Source: Armatimonadetes bacterium DC (GTDB taxonomy: Bacteria; Armatimonadota; Fimbriimonadia; Fimbriimonadales; GBS-DC). Taken from it: a stretch of 64,000 nucleotides of DNA. Position numbers and translations under genes: made by a program. This document shows, one piece after another, positions 24,256-32,314 of this stretch (position 1 is the first letter of the stretch; each line of letters opens with the position of its first letter). The stretch spans positions 1 through 64,000 of the forward strand of contig LDYB01000014.1 in assembly GCA_001442985.1 (NCBI GenBank), in the 5' to 3' direction. A model generated the notes under the pieces. It saw only the letters and a program-made list of their open reading frames with translations, was not told where the DNA came from and made no database searches.

Positions 24256-24970
24256 GGCGCTTCTGGAGTGGTGTTATCCGCGCCGTTGCGTGGGCTGCGG
24301 GCGTTTCAGCCGGCAGGCGCTTTGCGAACTGTGCAGGTTGCTGCTGCCGAAGATTAAGCCGCCCGCGTGTCGCCGTTGTGGCGCGCCGCAGGAAGCCATG
24401 GAATGCCCCTACTGCCATGCACAGCGGTATGCGTTTGACGAGGCGGTCTGCGCCTGTGCTTACGAGCCGCCCCTGCGCCCTGCGATTACCCACCTGAAGT
24501 TCCGGCGATGGCTCCGCGGCGTGCCTGTGCTGGGGGCGCTGGTGGCGGAGGCGCTCTCACACCCCTCACGAGGGGCGCTGCTGAGGCAGGCGGACTGCAT
24601 CGTGCCGATGCCGATTCATCCGCGGCGTCGCGCCCTGCGCGGTTTTAATCAGGCGGAAGAGATTGCCAGAGTGGTGGCAGCGGAGCTGGGGGTTCCGTTA
24701 GAGACGGGGGCGGTACGACGGCGGTTCTATCGGCGCTCGCAGGTGGGGCTGGACGCCGAGGCGCGATGGCGCAATATCGCAGGCGCGTTCGAAGTGTGCG
24801 CTCCAGAACGCATTCAGGGAAAATTTGTTCTGCTACTGGACGATGTGTTCACAACGGGTAGCACTTTCAACGCATGCGCCACCGCGCTCAAAGCGGCGGG
24901 GGCGCGCTATGTGGTGGCGGTCGCCGTCGCTCGCGAGCTGCTCGCGCTACCGCAGGAGGATGCTGTCTGA
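24239..24970 (+). CDS. comF: ComF-family phosphoribosyltransferase-like protein
   Basis: ComF proteins are needed for DNA uptake in competent bacteria and may act as helicase partners. The 243-aa product has the N-terminal zinc-binding cysteines (CVGC, CELC, CRRC, CPYC within the first 70 residues) and the PRTase fold with the PRPP loop VLLLDDVFTTGST near 205 and FNQAEEIARVVAAELG. I use the ATG at 24239 (MPSFAEALLEWCYPRRCVGC); earlier GTG codons are in frame but sit further inside the preceding gene. The 3' end overlaps a convergent gene by 24 nt. Confidence 0.92.
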   Translation: MPSFAEALLEWCYPRRCVGCGRFSRQALCELCRLLLPKIKPPACRRCGAPQEAMECPYCHAQRYAFDEAVCACAYEPPLRPAITHLKFRRWLRGVPVLGALVAEALSHPSRGALLRQADCIVPMPIHPRRRALRGFNQAEEIARVVAAELGVPLETGAVRRRFYRRSQVGLDAEARWRNIAGAFEVCAPERIQGKFVLLLDDVFTTGSTFNACATALKAAGARYVVAVAVARELLALPQEDAV

Positions 24971-25741
24971 TGTCTCGTACACACGCCCCCGAATAATCAA
25001 CTGCACATAGACCGTATGCTCCCCTGGCTCGTGGGGCAGTTCCCAGTCTACCCACTCCTGCGGGGTGCGCCATTCGCTCCAGTTTCTGCCGTCGTTGCTG
25101 AGTCGCATCGCGGTGGCACGGCGCGCTCCATGCACATAGAGCCGCACGCTGGGGTTCTCGGTCCACGGCGCATCGAGGTTGATAATCAGGGGGTAGACGC
25201 CGCGGCGTGTGCCCAGCACCTGCGCCCATGCGGTGGTGTAGCGTCCTGTGTTCGTCCATGCGCTCCCGACGCCGACCTCGCGATAGTCGGGTGCGAGCAT
25301 CGCCATGCGGTGGGGTGGACTGTTGAGCCAGCCCTCCATCGCGCGCTCCCAGCTGGGTTGACCCGCCGCCAGATTTTCCGCCAGCATCATGAATCGGTAA
25401 CCTGCCTGCAGGGCGCGTGCATCGGCGCGACGCCCCTGCCGATCCACATGGGAACACGCCTGCATAATCAGGATCTCGTTCGCCTGCGTCTGCGCCGCCT
25501 CGCACAGCTCCAGATTCAACTTCAGCGGCGGCAGCCCCAGCGAGACGCGCAGCTCGTTCAGCTGCACCACATATTGATGGAGCGTGAACAGATGAAGCCC
25601 TCGCTCGCCCGCTGTGCCCCAGAGCGCACTCAGCAGCCAGCAGGCGAGAAGCCCCATCCCGCGAACGCCACCACTTTTCCAGACTTTTCCGAACAGGTAA
25701 AAAGCGTTTCCAGCCTTTGCCAAACGCTCCACTGCCCGCAT
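24947..25741 (-). CDS. CAP-superfamily (SCP/YkwD-like) secreted protein
   Basis: The 264-aa product has a hydrophobic N-terminal segment (about 23-40, GMGLLACWLLSALWGTAG) acting as signal peptide or anchor, then a CAP domain: LHQYVVQLNELRVSLGLPPL, AAQTQANEILIMQACSHVDR with the conserved His, AENLAAG, WLNSPPHRMAML and a final YTTAWAQVLG. A C-terminal beta segment follows. Bacterial CAP proteins are extracellular with unknown activity. GGAGG lies 9 nt before the ATG. The leader is about 105 nt from the TATAAT box; I see no known riboswitch in it. Confidence 0.88.
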   Translation of the reverse strand: MRAVERLAKAGNAFYLFGKVWKSGGVRGMGLLACWLLSALWGTAGERGLHLFTLHQYVVQLNELRVSLGLPPLKLNLELCEAAQTQANEILIMQACSHVDRQGRRADARALQAGYRFMMLAENLAAGQPSWERAMEGWLNSPPHRMAMLAPDYREVGVGSAWTNTGRYTTAWAQVLGTRRGVYPLIINLDAPWTENPSVRLYVHGARRATAMRLSNDGRNWSEWRTPQEWVDWELPHEPGEHTVYVQLIIRGRVYETSDSILLR

Positions 25742-25853
25742 AGGGGGTTCCTCCGTTTCGGTTATTCCACAAATGGAGCCGTACCTTCCCACCGGAATCG
25801 GACCAGGAGCGTCGCGCCTCCTTTCAACTGAGGGCGTCCAGCAGCCCCCTTCT

Positions 25854-25859
25854 ATTATA
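25854..25859 (-). promoter_or_regulatory. -10 box (TATAAT) of the CAP gene
   Basis: Perfect TATAAT on the minus strand, back to back with the forward promoter at 25909. Confidence 0.5.
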
Positions 25860-25908
25860 GCCCAATTGTCTCCATGCGAAAAATCTGCAATTTTGCGGGG
25901 ATTGCAGG

Positions 25909-25914
25909 TACACT
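25909..25914 (+). promoter_or_regulatory. -10 box (TACACT) of the PhyH gene
   Basis: TACACT gives +1 near 25921, directly followed by the GAGGTG ribosome binding site. TATATT at 25915-25920 is an alternative that would leave a leader of only a few bases. Confidence 0.4.
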
Positions 25915-25931
25915 TATATTGAGGTGAGCCG

Positions 25932-26702
25932 ATGGAAACCTATCCGCTAACGCAGGAGCAGATTCAGTTCTTTCGGGAGAATGGGTATCTGACCCTGAAA
26001 GGCGTGTTTACCGAAGAGGAGATGGCGGAGTTGCGCGAGGCGGCAGAGGCGCTGCTGAACCAGCGACTGGACCCCCGAATCGAAATCTCCCAGAACGACC
26101 CCGAATACGAGAAAATCTTCGTGCAGAAGGTGAACCTGTGGCGGATTGACGAACGCATGCGCAAGTTCGCCCTGCACCCCCGACTGGGCAAGATTGCCGC
26201 GCAGCTTGCGGGCACCACGATGCGCATCTGGCACGACCACCTGCTCGCCAAAATGCCAGGCGACAGTAAACCCACCGCATGGCATCAGGACATCCCCTAC
26301 TGGCCCCACACCGTCGGCAATCAGCTGGGCATCTGGATTCCGCTGTACGATGTGGATGAGCAGATGGGGTGTCTGGGTGTGATCCCCAAAAGCCACACGC
26401 TGGGGGTGTTGCCTGCGCACGACTTTCGTGATCTGGCGGATGTGTTTCAGTATCTGCCCGAATCGATGCGCACCCCCGTGTGGCTCCCCCTGAAGGCGGG
26501 CGATTGTTCGGTGCATCACGGGCTGACCCTGCACGGCGCGAACGCGAACCGTTCGAACCGCCCGCGTGTCGCCTTCGCGATTTTCTACATGCCCGATGGA
26601 ATCTGCTACACGGGTGCGGGGCATGTCGTTACGGACGGGCAGGGGTTCGAAGTCGGTCAGCCGCTGCGTGGAGAGCTGTTCCCAATCGTGGGCGAGCCTT
26701 AG
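25932..26702 (+). CDS. Phytanoyl-CoA dioxygenase (PhyH) family protein
   Basis: An Fe(II)/2-oxoglutarate-dependent oxygenase of 256 aa. The jelly-roll iron site is visible: H-x-D in WHQDIPYWPH near residue 118 and the distal His in GLTLHGANANRSNRPRVAF with the 2-oxoglutarate-binding Arg. QIQFFRENGYLTLKGVFTEEE is the standard N-terminal helix. The substrate cannot be predicted, as the family ranges from lipids to antibiotic and sugar-like compounds. GAGGTG lies 5 nt before the ATG. Its stop overlaps the convergent permease gene by 4 nt. Confidence 0.93.
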   Translation: METYPLTQEQIQFFRENGYLTLKGVFTEEEMAELREAAEALLNQRLDPRIEISQNDPEYEKIFVQKVNLWRIDERMRKFALHPRLGKIAAQLAGTTMRIWHDHLLAKMPGDSKPTAWHQDIPYWPHTVGNQLGIWIPLYDVDEQMGCLGVIPKSHTLGVLPAHDFRDLADVFQYLPESMRTPVWLPLKAGDCSVHHGLTLHGANANRSNRPRVAFAIFYMPDGICYTGAGHVVTDGQGFEVGQPLRGELFPIVGEP

Positions 26703-27547
26703 CCCTTCAAGCCTGTCAGGGTAATCCCGCGCACGAACGCCCGCTGGGCAAGCAGAAAGACCCCCACCAGCGGCGCGGTTACCACCACCGCCGCCGCCAT
26801 CAGCAGGTTCCACTGCTCGCCGTGCCGACCCAGAAAGTATTGCAACCCCACCGCGAGCGTGAATTTGCTGGCGTCGTTGAGATAAATCAGCGGTCCCATA
26901 AAGTCTGTCCACGACCACACGAACGCAAAGAGCGCAACGGTGGCAATCGCGGGCTTGGACATCGGCGCGACGATACGCCACAGAATCAGCCAGTCGCTAC
27001 AGCCATCAATCCGCGCCGCGTCCACCACCTCCTGCGGCAGTGTGATGAAAAACTGGCGGAGCATAAAGATAAAGAAAGCGTTCCCCAGAAAAGCGGGCAC
27101 AATCAGGGGCAAAAAGGTGTCCACCCAGCCCAGCCAGCGGAACAGCAGAAACACGGGCAGAATTGTAACTTGCGGTGGGAGCATGAGAGTGCTGAGCATG
27201 ACCCAGAACCAGAAGCGCCGCCCGCGCCAGCGCATCCGCGCGAACGCATAGGCAGGCGGCAGGCAGCTCAGCACCGTGCCCGCCATCGTCAAAATCGCTA
27301 TCACGAGCGTGTTGCGCAGATAGAGCCAGAAGGGGAAGGTGGTGAGCGCCGTTTGATAGTTCTCCCACGCGATTCGTGGAGGAATCCAGACGATTCGCTC
27401 GGTGAACAGGGCATCGTCGGGCTTGAGCGAGGTGCTGACCATCCACGCAATCGGGAGCATGAAGACGCCCGCGAGCAGGATCAGGGCGGCGTGCGCCGCC
27501 ACGACCCTGCCCCATCGCGCCATAGTGCGCCGGCGGTCAGAGCGCAT
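26699..27547 (-). CDS. Carbohydrate ABC transporter permease (MalG-like)
   Basis: The 282-aa inner-membrane protein has six predicted helices and the EAA loop VVDAARIDGCSDWLILWRIV that docks on the ATPase. It belongs to the CUT1 group (MalG/UgpE-like). It is the last gene of an operon with an ABC ATPase, yet no MalF-type partner or substrate-binding protein lies in the window. The ATG at 27547 overlaps purC by 11 nt; an internal ATG at 27523 (MARWGRVVAAH) is possible and would leave 14 nt after the purC stop. Confidence 0.92.
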   Translation of the reverse strand: MRSDRRRTMARWGRVVAAHAALILLAGVFMLPIAWMVSTSLKPDDALFTERIVWIPPRIAWENYQTALTTFPFWLYLRNTLVIAILTMAGTVLSCLPPAYAFARMRWRGRRFWFWVMLSTLMLPPQVTILPVFLLFRWLGWVDTFLPLIVPAFLGNAFFIFMLRQFFITLPQEVVDAARIDGCSDWLILWRIVAPMSKPAIATVALFAFVWSWTDFMGPLIYLNDASKFTLAVGLQYFLGRHGEQWNLLMAAAVVVTAPLVGVFLLAQRAFVRGITLTGLKG

Positions 27548-28475
27548 GTCCCACCAGACGGCGGTATGCCTCGCGGTAGCGCATGGCGGTTTGCTTTACA
27601 ATCTCGTCGGGCAGTTCGGGTGCGGGCGGCTGCTTGTTCCAGCCAAGACGCTCCACATAGTCGCGCACGAACTGCTTGTCAAAGCTGGGCTGGGCGCCCC
27701 CTGGCGCATACGACTCGGCGTCCCAGAAGCGCGAGGAGTCGGGGGTCAACACTTCGTCAATCAGCAGAATCTGCCCGTTTTCATCCTGACCGAACTCAAA
27801 CTTGGTGTCGGCGAGCAGGATACCGCGCGCGCGGGCGTACTCGCTGGCGAATCGGTAAATTGTCAGGCTCAGCGCCTGCAGGGTACGAATTGTTGCCTCA
27901 CCCACAATTGCGGAAGCCTGCTCCAGCGAGATGTTCTCATCGTGCCCTGTGGTGGCTTTGGTGGCGGGCGTGAAAATCGGCTCAGGCAGTTGCGCCGATT
28001 CCACCAGCCCTCCCGGCAAGGAAATGCCGTGTAGGGAGACAGGAGTCTGGCTCTGCGGACCGCCGACAGCGCAATACTCTTTCCACAGCGAGCCTGTTAG
28101 GTAGCCCCGCACGACGCACTCCACCGGGTAGGGCTTGGTGGGGCGTATCAGCATCGTGCGCCCCTCCAGCATTTCGCGATACGCTTCAGGGTCTGAAACG
28201 CCCGCGCGGCGCAGGGCATCGGCAATCGCCTCCCACTCCACGCTGAGCATGTGGTGAGCAATCCCCTGCGTTTCCAGCTGGCGGAACCAGAACGCGCTGA
28301 GCTGGGTCAGCACGCGCCCCTTGTCGGGAATGGGCGTCGGGAAGACCACATCGAACGCTGAGAGGCGGTCGGTGGCGACCATCAGCAGCACGTCGCCACA
28401 TCGGTACATATCGCGCACCTTGCCACGATGGTGCAGCGGCAGTGGCAACTCCGTTTGATACACAATCTGGCTCAT
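27537..28475 (-). CDS. purC: SAICAR synthase (purine biosynthesis)
   Basis: Phosphoribosylaminoimidazole-succinocarboxamide synthase joins CAIR and aspartate using ATP. The 312-aa product is of the longer PurC type: HHRGKVRDMYRCGDVLLMVA, then TDRLSAFDVVFPTPIPDKGR, VECVVRGYLTGSLWKEY, and LADTKFEFGQDENGQILLID with EVLTPDSSRFWD. It lies between genes for a sugar ABC ATPase and permease, overlapping both (4 and 11 nt), which is an unusual place for a purine gene. purF is 15 kb away on its own. Confidence 0.97.
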   Translation of the reverse strand: MSQIVYQTELPLPLHHRGKVRDMYRCGDVLLMVATDRLSAFDVVFPTPIPDKGRVLTQLSAFWFRQLETQGIAHHMLSVEWEAIADALRRAGVSDPEAYREMLEGRTMLIRPTKPYPVECVVRGYLTGSLWKEYCAVGGPQSQTPVSLHGISLPGGLVESAQLPEPIFTPATKATTGHDENISLEQASAIVGEATIRTLQALSLTIYRFASEYARARGILLADTKFEFGQDENGQILLIDEVLTPDSSRFWDAESYAPGGAQPSFDKQFVRDYVERLGWNKQPPAPELPDEIVKQTAMRYREAYRRLVGHAL

Positions 28476-29614
28476 CGGATGGCTTGCTCCGTCTGCGGGT
28501 CAAACAGGTGCAGATGTTCCAGATTCAGGCGGATGGGCAGGGCTTGCCCCTCCTGCACGGGCACGCGCGCGCTGATCTGGGCGATCAGCCGATGCCCGTT
28601 CACCACGAGATGCACATCGTTGCGGTCGCCCTGTGGCTCAATCACATCCACGGTTGCGGTCAGGGGCGGTGAAAGGAGGGCGTCGGTGGGGGCGTCGTTG
28701 CCCGCGTGGATGTCCTGGGGGCGAATCCCGATCAACACCGTAGGGGGCAGTGAGGTGGGTTTGTTGTTCGGCAGCGGGAGCCGCGTCTCGCCCAGCTGCA
28801 CTGCCGACTGCCCCCCTTCGCGGACGACAGGCACGGAGAGAATATTCATCGGGGGTGTGCCGATGAAGGTCGCCACGAACACATTCGCAGGCTGGTGATA
28901 GACCTCCTGCGGCGTGCCCACCTGCTGGAGAACGCCGTCCTTCATCACGGCGATTCGCGTGCCGAGCGTCATCGCCTCTTTCTGGTCGTGAGTCACATAG
29001 ACGGTGGTAACGCCCAGGCGCTCCTGCAGTTTTTTGAGTTCGGCGCGGGTCTGGTCGCGCAGTTTGGCGTCCAGATTGGAGAGCGGTTCGTCCATCAGGA
29101 ACACTTTGGGCTGGCGCACGATGGCACGGGCGAGCGCGACGCGCTGGCGTTGCCCGCCTGAGAGCTCTTTGGGCAGGCGATGGAGCAGGCTCTCAATCTC
29201 CAGCATCTGGGCGACCTGACGCACGCGCTCGTCGATGCGCTGGCGAATCGCGCGCGCCTCGCCCCAGTGGGTCAGCTGCCAGAGCCAGCCTTTCAGCTCG
29301 CGCAGGCGCAGTCCGAAGGCGATATTGTCATACACGCGCATGTGCGGATAGAGCGCGTAGTTCTGGAACACCATCGCGATATCGCGGTCGCGGGGGGAGA
29401 CATCGTTCACGCGCCGTTCGCCGATGTAAATATCGCCTTCTGTGACCTCTTCCAGCCCTGCCAGCAGGCGGAGCGCGGTCGTCTTGCCACACCCCGACGG
29501 TCCTACCAGCACCATAAACTCGCCCGGCTGGATGTGCAGGGTCAGCCGATTGACCGCGACCACCTGCCCGAACCGTTTGACCACCCGCTCGAAGCGCACC
29601 CCTTCGGCTCTCAT
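28472..29614 (-). CDS. Sugar ABC transporter ATP-binding protein (MalK/UgpC type)
   Basis: A 380-aa ATPase energising CUT1 sugar importers. Walker A GPSGCGKTT, signature LSGGQRQRVALARAI, Walker B VFLMDEPLSNLD and the switch His in THDQ are present. The C-terminal 130 residues form the TOBE/MalK regulatory domain (GIRPQDIHAGNDAP). One such ATPase often serves several sugar transporters, which would explain the missing binding protein. It overlaps the MBL hydrolase gene before it and purC after it by 4 nt each. Confidence 0.95.
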   Translation of the reverse strand: MRAEGVRFERVVKRFGQVVAVNRLTLHIQPGEFMVLVGPSGCGKTTALRLLAGLEEVTEGDIYIGERRVNDVSPRDRDIAMVFQNYALYPHMRVYDNIAFGLRLRELKGWLWQLTHWGEARAIRQRIDERVRQVAQMLEIESLLHRLPKELSGGQRQRVALARAIVRQPKVFLMDEPLSNLDAKLRDQTRAELKKLQERLGVTTVYVTHDQKEAMTLGTRIAVMKDGVLQQVGTPQEVYHQPANVFVATFIGTPPMNILSVPVVREGGQSAVQLGETRLPLPNNKPTSLPPTVLIGIRPQDIHAGNDAPTDALLSPPLTATVDVIEPQGDRNDVHLVVNGHRLIAQISARVPVQEGQALPIRLNLEHLHLFDPQTEQAIR

Positions 29615-30516
29615 GGCGTGCCCTGTGCCAGTTTTTTGCGCCAGTACCGGGCATAACCGAGCGCAATGAGCTCGTAGCCTGCGCCCAGGTCATAGCTGGA
29701 GGCGTCTACGCCGCGCTCCGCCATCTCGCGGTTGCCGTACTGGCGTAAAGCCTCGATTAGCTCCGAATCGCTGATTCCCTGCTCGATTTTCTGGCGGGTG
29801 AATTGCGCCCAGTCCAGCAGGCGCGCTTCCAGTTCGTCGAGGTGGCGTGCCACATCGTCAAAGAATCCGAAGTGGGTGAGCGCGAGCCGCTGGATGGGCA
29901 GGGCACGCAGTTTCGCCAGGCTGGCTTGCCATGCCTCCACATCCAGCTCAGGCGGTGGTGTGGGCGGGCGTACATAGGTGGTGTTGGGCATGCGCACGCC
30001 CGCAATATCGCCCGCGAAGAGCGTGCCGTCATGCTCATCCAGATAAGCGTGGTGATGACGGGCATGGCCGGGGGTGTCAATTGCCAGCAGGGTGCGCCCT
30101 GCAATCGTGAGCCGCTCGCCATCCTGCACGACGCGCACGCGCTCGGCAGGCACGGGGCGTACCTCGCCCCAGAGCGTGTCCATCATATCCCCATACAGGC
30201 GTGAGGCGCTCGCAATCAGGCGTGAGGGGTCTATCAGGTGCGGCGCCCCGACGGGATGCACATAGCACACCGCATGAGGCAATCGCTCCATCAGCACGCC
30301 AAGCGCGCCTGCGTGATCCAGATGGATGTGAGTCACCAGCAGATGGCGTACCTGTTCAGGCGCAATTCCGTGTGTCTGGAGCGCCTTCCAGAGCGTGGGG
30401 AGCGTGGTGGTGGGACCCACTTCAATCAGGGCGCACTCGTGCCCGTCGGTCAACAGATACGACGCAATCGCCAGCGGATAGCCCATAAAATTCAGGTCAA
30501 TCAGCGCGGTTTTCAT
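29611..30516 (-). CDS. MBL-fold metallo-hydrolase
   Basis: The 301-aa product has the metallo-beta-lactamase motif HIHLDHAGAL near residue 65, DTPGHARHHHAYLDE, and a final LTHFGFFDD metal ligand. It resembles glyoxalase II-like or lactonase-like hydrolases, but the substrate is unknown. The ATG at 30516 (MKTALIDLNF) is chosen since the longer ORF would run through the TACACT box at 30532-30537; this leaves a leader of about 9 nt without a ribosome binding site. First gene of a four-gene overlapping operon. Confidence 0.88.
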   Translation of the reverse strand: MKTALIDLNFMGYPLAIASYLLTDGHECALIEVGPTTTLPTLWKALQTHGIAPEQVRHLLVTHIHLDHAGALGVLMERLPHAVCYVHPVGAPHLIDPSRLIASASRLYGDMMDTLWGEVRPVPAERVRVVQDGERLTIAGRTLLAIDTPGHARHHHAYLDEHDGTLFAGDIAGVRMPNTTYVRPPTPPPELDVEAWQASLAKLRALPIQRLALTHFGFFDDVARHLDELEARLLDWAQFTRQKIEQGISDSELIEALRQYGNREMAERGVDASSYDLGAGYELIALGYARYWRKKLAQGTP

Positions 30517-30531
30517 AGTCTGGTGGGTTTT

Positions 30532-30537
30532 AGTGTA
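30532..30537 (-). promoter_or_regulatory. -10 box (TACACT) of the MBL-ABC-purC operon
   Basis: +1 near 30525 and ATG at 30516. Divergent from the prepilin promoter 75 nt away. Confidence 0.4.
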
Positions 30538-30610
30538 CCCGCTGGCGAAGTCCGGCGCAAAAACCCAGAGACACAGTTGTCCCTTCTGCACTCTAAGAAA
30601 ATTGCTGGGG

Positions 30611-30616
30611 TATATT
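30611..30616 (+). promoter_or_regulatory. -10 box (TATATT) of the prepilin-dockerin cluster
   Basis: TATATT is followed by GGAGGG at 30624-30629 and the ATG at 30636. Confidence 0.45.
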
Positions 30617-30635
30617 AAGGACAGGAGGGTTTCTT

Positions 30636-31391
30636 ATGAAGAAGCAATACGGCTTCACCCTCGTGGAGCTGCTGGTGGTGATTGCGATTATCGCGGTGCT
30701 GGCAGCGATCCTGTTTCCTGTGCTGGCGCAGGCACGGGCGAAGGCGCGTCAGGGCGCCTGTATGTCCAACCTCGGTCAGATTGCCAAAGCGTGCCTGATG
30801 TACGCCAACGACTACAACCAGATGATGCCGACGGTCGGGTGGGTGTTTCGTCCAACGCCTGATGACGCACGCCTGTGGACAGCGATGATTGCACCGTATG
30901 CACGCAATAAAGAGATTTTTCGCTGCCCAAGCGCGCCTGAAAGCGAGTATGGGGAAACCTGGGCGCAACGCGCACGCCTGTCCTATGGGCTGAACTGGTT
31001 CTGGGGCTTCCCCTACCAGCCGTCGATGGACTATATCGTGTCGCTCAGCAAGGTCACGCGCCCTGCTGCGGCGATACTGGTGCTGGATAGCATGCCGCTC
31101 ACGCCTTCCCCCGACCCGTTTGGTGGCTACATGGTCACTCCCTTCGGCTTTGAAAACCGCACGCGCGTTCTCCCGATGAACAAACCGAGCGGCTATGCAA
31201 CCCGCCATTCCGATGGGGTTGTGGTCGCCTTCGCGGACGGACATGCGAAGTGGTTCAAAGGCGACCAGCTCTACGCCCGCCAGTCGAATGGAACACCCAT
31301 CCTCCAGGCGAACGATGAGACCCTGTTCGATTGTAATCCTGTCAAACTCAAGTGGGCGGTTCATCTTGGCGAGCGCACGGGGTGCCCGTAA
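30636..31391 (+). CDS. Type II secretion/type IV pilin-like prepilin with H-X9-DG motif (1)
   Basis: A 251-aa pseudopilin. A short leader MKKQYG precedes the prepilin peptidase site and methylated Phe, then the hydrophobic stem [21 protein letters not shown] globular domain follows with [20 protein letters not shown] and the C-terminal [12 protein letters not shown], the H-X9-DG motif of the family found in large numbers in Planctomycetota and Armatimonadota. Such proteins assemble into or accompany export pseudopili; individual roles are unknown. It begins a run of three same-strand genes (gaps of 11 and 60 nt). Confidence 0.93.
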   Translation: MKKQYGFTLVELLVVIAIIAVLAAILFPVLAQARAKARQGACMSNLGQIAKACLMYANDYNQMMPTVGWVFRPTPDDARLWTAMIAPYARNKEIFRCPSAPESEYGETWAQRARLSYGLNWFWGFPYQPSMDYIVSLSKVTRPAAAILVLDSMPLTPSPDPFGGYMVTPFGFENRTRVLPMNKPSGYATRHSDGVVVAFADGHAKWFKGDQLYARQSNGTPILQANDETLFDCNPVKLKWAVHLGERTGCP

Positions 31392-31402
31392 GGAGGGAGA
31401 CC

Positions 31403-32254
31403 ATGAGGCGCTTCGGATTTACCCTGATTGAGCTGCTGGTCGTCATTGCGATTATCGCCCTTTTGGCGGCGATTCTGTTCCCTGTATTGGCGCAGGCGCG
31501 TCTCAAAGCGGAGCAGACCGCCTGTATGACCCATCAGAGGCAGATGGGGCAGGGTGTGATGCTGTACCTGCCCGATTACGACCATGTATTCCCCCCATCG
31601 GGCGAGGGCACAGGTCCCATCCCGAACTGGGCAGAGCGAATCTACCCCTATGTGCGCAGCCTCGAAGTGTTCACCTGCCCGACGCAGGGCATCTCCTACG
31701 ATATTGTGCGACGCTGGTACAATCTGGGGCGCGCGCAAGCGGAAGCCATCTACCAGCGCTACGGCGTGCGCAACTTCTCGGCAAACGCCTATGTGCTGGC
31801 ATGGATTAATCCGCCCTACCCTCGCGCGGGTCCGGGCGTCGTGCGCCACGAGGCTGAGGTAGAAGAACCGGCAAACACGATTATCTTCAACGAGTGTGTG
31901 GGGGTGGGCACGGTGCTGCATCGGGATCGCAACGGAGTGCTGGTGCCCAACAATATGCACTGGTGGTGGGCCATCTCGGATGAATGCTGGGTGTGCGCCG
32001 AATCGGCGCGCGACCCCGACCTCGACGAAAACTTCTGGACCAGCCTGCTGACCCACAACAATGGCGCGAACTATACTTTTGCCGACGGACACTCGAAATG
32101 GATGCGCCCCGATCAGACCTACATGCCACGCCGTTGTCAGGGCACCACGCCTATCGGCAACATGTGGCAGTGGGGTGAACCGACGCTGGGGCGCTGCGGC
32201 GCGAACGATTGCTCCGTCGCTATCCGTCAGGCAGTCGCCAACTTCTGTCGCTAA
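31403..32254 (+). CDS. Prepilin with H-X9-DG motif (2)
   Basis: A second pseudopilin, 283 aa, similar in layout to the previous gene: leader MRRFG, stem [40 protein letters not shown] and C-terminal [12 protein letters not shown] (H-X9-DG). The insert between stem and motif differs from the first copy, so the globular heads have diverged. AAGGAGGGAG lies just before the ATG at 31403; a longer ORF begins inside the previous gene and has no ribosome binding site. Confidence 0.92.
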   Translation: MRRFGFTLIELLVVIAIIALLAAILFPVLAQARLKAEQTACMTHQRQMGQGVMLYLPDYDHVFPPSGEGTGPIPNWAERIYPYVRSLEVFTCPTQGISYDIVRRWYNLGRAQAEAIYQRYGVRNFSANAYVLAWINPPYPRAGPGVVRHEAEVEEPANTIIFNECVGVGTVLHRDRNGVLVPNNMHWWWAISDECWVCAESARDPDLDENFWTSLLTHNNGANYTFADGHSKWMRPDQTYMPRRCQGTTPIGNMWQWGEPTLGRCGANDCSVAIRQAVANFCR

Positions 32255-32314
32255 CCGATTTCAGGAAGGGCAAGGGCGCAAGGACGCGCACACGCTACAG
32301 TGAGGTGAAAGGTC

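Noticed and set aside
25742-25853. Riboswitch in the 105-nt leader of the CAP-protein gene
   Set aside because: I compared it by eye with c-di-GMP, c-di-AMP, cobalamin and TPP motifs and found no conserved core.
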